Origin: Acidobacteriota bacterium
GTDB lineage: Bacteria; Acidobacteriota; Terriglobia; Terriglobales; Acidobacteriaceae
Length of the DNA: 6,334 bases
Assembly: GCA_003224835.1 (NCBI GenBank)
Contig: QHZX01000237.1
Span: 1-6,334, forward strand
Reading direction: 5' to 3'
The notes under the pieces: model-generated
Database searches by the model: none
The model's input: the letters and a program-made list of their open reading frames with translations, nothing else
Told to the model about the DNA's origin: nothing
In this document: in pieces, positions 1 through 4,552 of the stretch
Numbering within the stretch: the first letter of the stretch is position 1
Layout: each line of letters opens with the position of its first letter
Program-made: the position numbers and the translations under genes

Positions 1-1035
1 AGGGTCGAAGATCGGCGTGTTCCAAGCACTGAGATCGCCTCCCACCTCCGCCGCTGTGGGGATTCGGTCTTTCGATGATCCACCAACGTGACTGCGGGTA
101 GCCTGATAGTCCGCAAAAAAGAACAGCTTGTTCTTGATGATCGGACCACCGACCGACCCACCGAACTGGTTCCAATTGCCGCCTGGGACACTAGCCTTAT
201 CCAGTCCCTGAGTAAAGGGGTTTTTCGCAAAGTTGGAGTTCGAGCGCTGGAAATCAAAGATCGAACCATGGAAATCGTTGCTGCCGGATTTTGTTTGCGA
301 TGTGACCACCGCGCCGATGGCCTTACCGAACTCAGCATCGTAATCCTGTGAGGTAATTTTCACCTCATTGATCGAGTCGAGGTTGGGATTGATGACGATG
401 ATCCCGAGAATGGGATCCTGGTTGTCGGTACCGTCCAATTCAAACGCCGTGCCCGCAAAATGTTGCCCGTTGGTAAGAATCTGCTGCGATCCCTGAGGGT
501 TCTCGCTGGCCGCGTGGTTCCAACCGTTCAGGCGCTGGGTTCCGGGCGAGAGAAGCTGAAAGGTCGTGAAGTTACGATTATAGATCGGGAGGTCTTCGAT
601 TTGCTTTGTGTCGAATGTGGTCGCGACATCGGCGCGATCCGTCTTCAATTGTGGCAATTCGCTCGTCACCTCCACAGATTCCGAGGCCGATCCGAGCTGA
701 ACTTGCAGGTCGACACGCGAAGACGTATCGACATTCACAATCACATCCTTCGCTTCAGTGCCCTTGAATCCTTGCGCCTCAATCCTGACGGTATACGCAT
801 CCGGCACCAAGTGGGTCACAGAGTAGTTTCCGCTTTCGTTGGTCGTCGTCTCCGTTGATGTTCCCTTGTTCTGGTCTCTGACGATGACCTTGGCACCCAC
901 AACTGCGGCGCCCTGCGGATCTGTTACGGTTCCGGCGATGCTGCCGTAAACCGCCTGCGCGCTGGCGCGCGAAGCCCACAGACCACAAAGGAGCGCTAGG
1001 ACAAGAAGACCACCGAAGCTTACTGACTTTCTCAT
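1..1035 (-). CDS. TonB-dependent receptor, Oar-like, with N-terminal carboxypeptidase-regulatory domain (C-terminal part outside window)
   Basis: This is the N-terminal 345 residues of an outer-membrane receptor that would import a substrate (not identifiable here) using TonB energy. It stays open from the ATG at 1035 to the left edge, so most of the barrel is missing. Residues 1-26 are a signal peptide: MRK, a hydrophobic core GLLVLALLCGLW, then ASA before QA. Residues about 29-112 are a CarboxypepD_reg-like Ig fold (GSIAGTVTDPQGAAVVGAKV, then SGNYSV and LVPDAYTVRIEAQGF). A plug domain follows from about residue 120 (QIEDLPIYNRNF, LDGTDNQDP, INEVKITSQDYDAEFGKAIG). The motifs FGGSVGGPI and KNKLFFFADYQATR are typical of the acidobacterial Oar-like family, which usually exceeds 1000 residues. 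A strong GGAGG Shine-Dalgarno lies 7 bases before the ATG. It is divergent from the membrane-bound regulator, which could control it (inference). No TonB box was recognised. Confidence 0.95.
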   Translation of the reverse strand, partial: MRKSVSFGGLLVLALLCGLWASRASAQAVYGSIAGTVTDPQGAAVVGAKVIVRDQNKGTSTETTTNESGNYSVTHLVPDAYTVRIEAQGFKGTEAKDVIVNVDTSSRVDLQVQLGSASESVEVTSELPQLKTDRADVATTFDTKQIEDLPIYNRNFTTFQLLSPGTQRLNGWNHAASENPQGSQQILTNGQHFAGTAFELDGTDNQDPILGIIVINPNLDSINEVKITSQDYDAEFGKAIGAVVTSQTKSGSNDFHGSIFDFQRSNSNFAKNPFTQGLDKASVPGGNWNQFGGSVGGPIIKNKLFFFADYQATRSHVGGSSKDRIPTAAEVGGDLSAWNTPIFDP

Positions 1036-1040
1036 TGAAG

Positions 1041-1048
1041 TTCCTCCC
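1041..1048 (-). promoter_or_regulatory. Strong ribosome binding site of the receptor gene
   Basis: On the minus strand this reads GGGAGGAA, with the GGAGG core 7 bases before the ATG at 1035. It fixes the receptor start, and the signal peptide begins immediately afterwards. It is the clearest Shine-Dalgarno sequence in the window; the other three genes have weak ones or none. Confidence 0.8.
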
Positions 1049-1103
1049 ACGATAGGAAAACCGGTTGAGTGTCTGACAACTGAACTGGAGCGCACAAAAA
1101 TCT

Positions 1104-1119
1104 GTTACTTATTGGTAAG
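1104..1119. promoter_or_regulatory. Candidate operator GTTAC-N6-GTAAG, receptor-proximal copy
   Basis: The sequence is GTTAC, six bases TTATTG, then GTAAG; the core TTAC-N6-GTAA is a perfect inverted repeat. It lies 68 bases upstream of the receptor start codon, a plausible place for a regulator site. The same ten fixed bases with the same spacing recur at 1410-1425 next to the divergent regulator gene. Binding of the neighbouring winged-helix protein is an inference; no consensus for this protein group is known to me. Confidence 0.35.
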
Positions 1120-1409
1120 CAGTTTAGGTTCCGAAGTTCTGCTGGCCGCCAGAACGTTGAAATCATTCGTCTTCTCACACCTTCCACGATAAGTGCATAC
1201 AGCAAATAGAATTTTTTGGAGCGATCTCTACTAAAAAATGAATTCAGCCCAACCTCAGGGGAAACCTCATGTTTTTTTCTGCGCGTATTCTGCTGTGTAA
1301 ACAGGCAAAGACACCCGCCGAATCTCGCACACGAAATTCAGCTCACAATAAATTGCGGGAAGCATGATGCTGTTTCGGCGAATTTAAAAGTCTCAGGGGG
1401 TTTGTTACG

Positions 1410-1425
1410 GTTACGCGCTCGTAAG
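1410..1425. promoter_or_regulatory. Candidate operator GTTAC-N6-GTAAG, regulator-proximal copy
   Basis: The sequence is GTTAC, six bases GCGCTC, then GTAAG, centred about 36 bases before the proposed TTG start of the winged-helix gene. It is immediately preceded by another GTTACG (1404-1409), giving a tandem half-site. Further pentamers follow at 1456 (GTTAC), 1478, 1490 and 1532 (GTAAC), around and inside the start of the gene. This arrangement would suit autoregulation, which is an inference. Confidence 0.35.
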
Positions 1426-1453
1426 TTTATGACTTGAAAGATGCAGAATCGAT

Positions 1454-2731
1454 TTGTTACTCTCTGTGACCGTGGCTGTAACAGGGCATGTAACCGGAGC
1501 TGAGCCCCACCTGGCTGAGATTGACAGGTTGGTAACTAGCCGTACTCTTCACGGATCCGAATCGCTTTGCAAACTCCTGCGCTATTTGGCGGAGCACGCG
1601 ATTAGACATCCCGGAACTGCGCTCAAGGAATATCAAATTGCGACGGAGGTCTTTGGCCGCGCATCTGATTTTGATCCCCAATTAGATTCACTGGTTCGCG
1701 TGCAGGCCGGACGCCTGCGATCGAAGATTGCGGAATATTACGCCTCTGAAGGCAGCGCCGACCCAATCATGGTCGAACTGCCCAAGGGAACGTATGCCTT
1801 GACGTTTCATGCTGCGACCGCGTCCAGCAAAACAGTCGTGCATCGCATGCGGGAGCCCGATGAGGACAACGCCGCTGCCCAATCGCACCGAAGTCCGCGC
1901 GCGGTACTGATTCTTTCGAGCCTGCTGGTTATTTCTTTGGTCAGCATTGCTGGGCTGGTTGCGAGCAGGATCACGGGCAATCGATCTTCCAGCGCCGATG
2001 AGAGCGCACCGCCTGCCTTCCGGGTCTTTTGGCGAGGCTTTACTTCCGGTTCCGACGCGCCCTGGGTCATCTTTAGCAACGGAGCTTTTGTCGGTCGTCC
2101 CGAAACCGGCTTGCGGTATTTCAACCCAGCGCACGATTCGCGGGACGCAATCCTGGATCATTACACAGGCGTCGGAGAGGTGCTGGCCGTCTATGATCTC
2201 GATGAGGTGTTCTCGCGGTTCCACCGCCAGCTAAGGGTGAAACGTGGCAGCCTGTTCACTCTGGATGACGCACAGAACAATAACCTGATCTTTGTGGGCT
2301 CACCGGCGGAAAACCTGAGCCTGCTCGATATTCCCAGTACCCACCAATTTGTCTTTCAGCGGTCGACGTCTGGCCCACGCAAGGGAGATCTTGCGGTCGT
2401 GAATGTGCACCCGTGGCCGGACGAACCCAAAATGTTTTTTGCCAGTGAGTCTCGAACACCACTCACTGAGGACTATGGCATCGTTGCTCTTGTGCCCGGC
2501 ATGAACTCGGCGCGCTCGGTTCTCATTCTGGCGGGCACGACCACTATCGGGACCCAAGCCGCCGCAGAATACGTGTGCCGGCAAGATTCACTCGAACAAC
2601 TGCTATTGCGTTTAAGCGTCTCCGAGAACGGTCAGATGAAGCCGTTTGAGGCGGTATTGCGGGTGAAAATTGCCCGCGGCGTCCCGGTGGGGACTGATTT
2701 AGTGGCTCTGCGCGAAGTTTCGCAACGATAA
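1454..2731 (+). CDS. Membrane-anchored winged-helix (ToxR-like) transcriptional regulator with unrecognised periplasmic domain
   Basis: This is a putative one-component regulator of 425 residues. Residues about 18-118 form a winged-helix DNA-binding domain of OmpR/ToxR character. A likely recognition helix lies around 78-100 (DSLVRVQAGRLRSKIAEYY), followed by the wing hairpin IMVELPKGTYALTF. A polar linker with the basic patch HRSPR leads to one transmembrane helix at about 150-171 (VLILSSLLVISLVSIAGLVA). Residues about 180-425 would then be periplasmic; I recognise no named domain there. Notable stretches are FRVFWRGFTSGSDAPWVIF and IVALVPGMNSARSVLILAG. Family knowledge: similar proteins are numerous in Acidobacteriota and mostly annotated as hypothetical or winged-helix proteins. 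The start is uncertain. TTG at 1454 is the most upstream in-frame start after a stop at 1430; GTG at 1466 or 1472 would also precede the domain, and none has a good Shine-Dalgarno. It is divergent from the receptor gene and convergent with the TPR gene. Confidence 0.85.
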   Translation: MLLSVTVAVTGHVTGAEPHLAEIDRLVTSRTLHGSESLCKLLRYLAEHAIRHPGTALKEYQIATEVFGRASDFDPQLDSLVRVQAGRLRSKIAEYYASEGSADPIMVELPKGTYALTFHAATASSKTVVHRMREPDEDNAAAQSHRSPRAVLILSSLLVISLVSIAGLVASRITGNRSSSADESAPPAFRVFWRGFTSGSDAPWVIFSNGAFVGRPETGLRYFNPAHDSRDAILDHYTGVGEVLAVYDLDEVFSRFHRQLRVKRGSLFTLDDAQNNNLIFVGSPAENLSLLDIPSTHQFVFQRSTSGPRKGDLAVVNVHPWPDEPKMFFASESRTPLTEDYGIVALVPGMNSARSVLILAGTTTIGTQAAAEYVCRQDSLEQLLLRLSVSENGQMKPFEAVLRVKIARGVPVGTDLVALREVSQR

Positions 2732-2748
2732 TTCAGTTTGTCACTGAA
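2732..2748. terminator. Possible small hairpin at the convergent gene ends
   Basis: TTCAGT (2732-2737) and ACTGAA (2743-2748) form a perfect 6-bp stem with a 5-base loop, exactly where the regulator and TPR genes converge. It begins one base after the regulator stop codon and contains the TPR stop codon. The stem is short and AT-rich and has no T tract on either strand, so it is at best a weak bidirectional terminator. Confidence 0.2.
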
Positions 2749-4436
2749 GGCTTCGTACCCGCCAGCTGCGCCGCCTTGCGATACTCCTGGTCGGCTTCGT
2801 CTTTTTGCCCCTTTTGCGTCAGTGCTTGACCAAGCAGTTGATGTGCTGGCGCGTAATCTGGCGCAAGATTAATTGCAGATCGAAACTGAGCAATAGCACC
2901 ATCCACATCTCCAGTTTGCAGAAGTCTCTTGCCTGAGTTGGTGTTGAAGGTGGCAGCCTGCAGAGTGTTCGATTGCTTAAATAGCTCCTGTGCTCGATGA
3001 CTCTCGGCATCGGCGGCAATACTGTCACCCTGCTGTCGCAAAATCGCCGCCAGGTTCGTATCCGCCCCCACCAGGCCCGGGCTAATGTCAATTGCCTTGT
3101 GCAGGGTTACGGCGGCCGCGTCAAGCTTTCCTTCCTGCTTCAGCACCGTGCCTAGCAAGTAGAAAGCCTCGGCGTAATCCGGTTTCGCGGTAGTAGCTGC
3201 AATCAACTCACGTTCAGCGTATGCAAAATCGCCTTTCTGCCACAGCGTCACCCCGAGCGTGTAGTGAATATCGGGCTGCTCCGGCGACAGTTGCACCGCT
3301 TTTTCAAATTCGGCTATGGCCTCCGGAAGTCGGTCCTTCATCTTCAACGCGAGCCCAAGGTCGTAGTGCGCGGTTGCATCTTGCGGCGCAATTTTCAACG
3401 CGGCCTGAAACTGCCTGATTGCCGAATCAAAATCCGCTCGCTGTAAATACGCAGTGCCGAGATTTTCGACATAGCTCGCATCATCCGGTCGCAGGCGAGT
3501 GGCGGCGTCGAACTCCCCCATCGAACTTGCCGCGTCTCCCGATTGAAGCAGCGCCAAGCCTAGATTATTGTGAGCGTCCGGATTATCCGGTCGAAGCTGG
3601 ACCAGTCGCCGGAACGCAGCAATCGCATCATCAATACTCCCCGCCCGCTGCGAGAGAACGCCGAGCCTTTCCTGTGCATCCGCAAACTCCGGTTGTAAGG
3701 TAATGGCCTCTTTCAGCTGCTTAATTGCCTCGGTGTCCTGCTTTTCGTCCTCGAGCACTCGCCCGAAATAGTAGTGCGCCTGTGGATTTTGCGGGCTGGT
3801 TTGCGCTGCGTTGGCGAGTAAATCGTGGGCTTGTTGCAACTCGTGTTGTTGCCAACGAACAATTCCCAAATGCAATTCTGCCGAAAGATACTCCGGGTTG
3901 AGCCGCAGTGCTTCAGAAAACTGGACTTCCCCCTCGCCTATTTTTCCGGTCTGTTCGAGCAGTGATCCCAAATCATCGCGGCCCAAAGTCCGGTGCGCCT
4001 CGGAATCCTTGGGAGCAAGCCGGACCGCCTCTCGCGCTTCAGATTCCGCCTCGGCAAAATCGCGTTCGCCGGACAAAGCATTCGCCAGGTTCACATGCGC
4101 CTGCACAAATCCTGCCTTGAGCTTCAATGCTGCGCGGAACTGTGTGGTTGCGGTCTCGAGTTGCCCCTGTTGCATGAGAACCCATCCCAAGGAGTTGTGC
4201 GCCTCCGGGCTGCTCGGGGCCAGCTGGACGACTTTTTCAAACGCTGCGCGCGCGCTGTTCAGATCACCTTTCTGAACCGCAGCCATGCCTTCCGAATAGA
4301 TTGCTTGCGCACCGGCTCCCGGTCGCTGCGATGGCTTCGGTGAAACCTGACTCCAGACCAGCAGCCCGGTTGCAGGAAGAAGGAACACTGCATTCAGGAA
4401 AAAAGCATAAGGTTTTGCTGATAAGCGAAGGAACAT
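2733..4436 (-). CDS. Exported or membrane-anchored TPR-repeat protein (about 15 TPRs)
   Basis: This 567-residue protein is almost entirely tetratricopeptide repeats, a superhelical scaffold for binding other proteins or peptides; no enzymatic domain is visible. Residues about 8-29 are hydrophobic (PYAFFLNAVFLLPATGLLVW) after a basic start, so it is a signal peptide or N-terminal anchor. There is no lipobox cysteine. From about residue 43 to 560 roughly fifteen units of mostly 34 residues follow. Typical units are PEAHNSLGWVLMQQGQLETA, PDAHNNLGLALLQSGDAASS and ATAHYDLGLALKMKDRLPEA, with the usual G8, A20 and P32 positions. The fourth unit (from residue 145) is 39 residues long through an extra RDDLG, and a short linker breaks the pattern near 490-494. 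The ATG at 4436 has only a weak upstream purine run (AATAAGA). The gene is divergent from the CRTAC1-family gene, 96 bases away, so the two may be co-controlled (inference). Its ligand cannot be told. Confidence 0.93.
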   Translation of the reverse strand: MFLRLSAKPYAFFLNAVFLLPATGLLVWSQVSPKPSQRPGAGAQAIYSEGMAAVQKGDLNSARAAFEKVVQLAPSSPEAHNSLGWVLMQQGQLETATTQFRAALKLKAGFVQAHVNLANALSGERDFAEAESEAREAVRLAPKDSEAHRTLGRDDLGSLLEQTGKIGEGEVQFSEALRLNPEYLSAELHLGIVRWQQHELQQAHDLLANAAQTSPQNPQAHYYFGRVLEDEKQDTEAIKQLKEAITLQPEFADAQERLGVLSQRAGSIDDAIAAFRRLVQLRPDNPDAHNNLGLALLQSGDAASSMGEFDAATRLRPDDASYVENLGTAYLQRADFDSAIRQFQAALKIAPQDATAHYDLGLALKMKDRLPEAIAEFEKAVQLSPEQPDIHYTLGVTLWQKGDFAYAERELIAATTAKPDYAEAFYLLGTVLKQEGKLDAAAVTLHKAIDISPGLVGADTNLAAILRQQGDSIAADAESHRAQELFKQSNTLQAATFNTNSGKRLLQTGDVDGAIAQFRSAINLAPDYAPAHQLLGQALTQKGQKDEADQEYRKAAQLAGTKPSVTN

Positions 4437-4469
4437 CGCAGTCTTATTTTCTGATTCATGCTACTACGT

Positions 4470-4552
4470 CTGGAAGCCCATTCAGCGCCCGTTCGCAATG
4501 CTCCCGGTGGCTTATAGTATGGTGCAGGTGTGATGCGTTTTCGGGCTTCCAG
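4470..4552. repeat. 10-bp perfect inverted repeat flanking the divergent promoter region
   Basis: CTGGAAGCCC at 4470-4479 is the exact reverse complement of GGGCTTCCAG at 4543-4552. The arms are 63 bases apart. The left arm lies 34 bases upstream of the TPR start; the right arm lies within codons 4-7 of the CRTAC1-family gene. Between them are the likely promoter elements and the CRTAC1 start codon. The arms could be two sites for one regulator or a long-range stem in mRNA; both are inferences. Confidence 0.45.
4511..4518. promoter_or_regulatory. Possible overlapping -10 elements of the divergent TPR and CRTAC1-family genes
   Basis: CTTATAGT reads TATAGT on the plus strand (4513-4518, five of six matches to TATAAT). 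It reads TATAAG on the minus strand (4516-4511, also five of six). The plus-strand element is only 14 bases before the CRTAC1 start codon, which would give a very short leader. The minus-strand one would give the TPR mRNA a leader of roughly 70 bases. No good -35 box is present in either direction, so this is weak. Confidence 0.25.

Larger units (their letters stand above)
1036..1453. other. Intergenic regulatory region between divergent receptor and regulator genes
   Basis: These 418 bases separate two divergent starts and are visibly richer in A and T than the flanking genes. I see no convincing long gene here. A 73-codon frame from a TTG at 1216 has no ribosome binding site and no recognisable protein character. 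The region holds two GTTAC-N6-GTAAG dyads (1104-1119 and 1410-1425) and a tandem GTTACG GTTACG at 1404-1415. It also has a dyad GTTCTG-N8-CAGAAC at 1136-1155, an AACCTCA direct repeat at 1251 and 1263, and an octamer CCACGATA at 1047 and 1184. No clear -35/-10 pair could be assigned in either direction. A possible weak pair for the regulator, TTGTTA at 1402 with an AT-rich element near 1426-1433, would overlap the second dyad. Confidence 0.6.

Noticed and set aside
460..858. A 132-codon plus-strand frame inside the receptor gene
   Set aside because: It is a shadow of the clearly coding minus-strand receptor and its translation looks like no protein family.
922..931. TGTTACGGTT inside the receptor gene, matching 1403-1412
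   Set aside because: It lies in well-conserved carboxypeptidase-regulatory domain codons (antisense of a Thr-Val-Thr stretch), so coding constraint explains it.
1136..1155. Dyad GTTCTG-N8-CAGAAC upstream of the receptor
   Set aside because: A 6-bp dyad with this loop range is expected about once by chance in a region this long, and it has no second copy.
1257..1278. Terminator-like AGG-GGAAA-CCT followed by a run of seven T
   Set aside because: The stem is only 3 bp and no gene ends just upstream on the plus strand.
1216..1437. A 73-codon plus-strand frame in the intergenic region
   Set aside because: It starts at a TTG without a ribosome binding site, has no recognisable motifs, and overlaps the candidate operator region.
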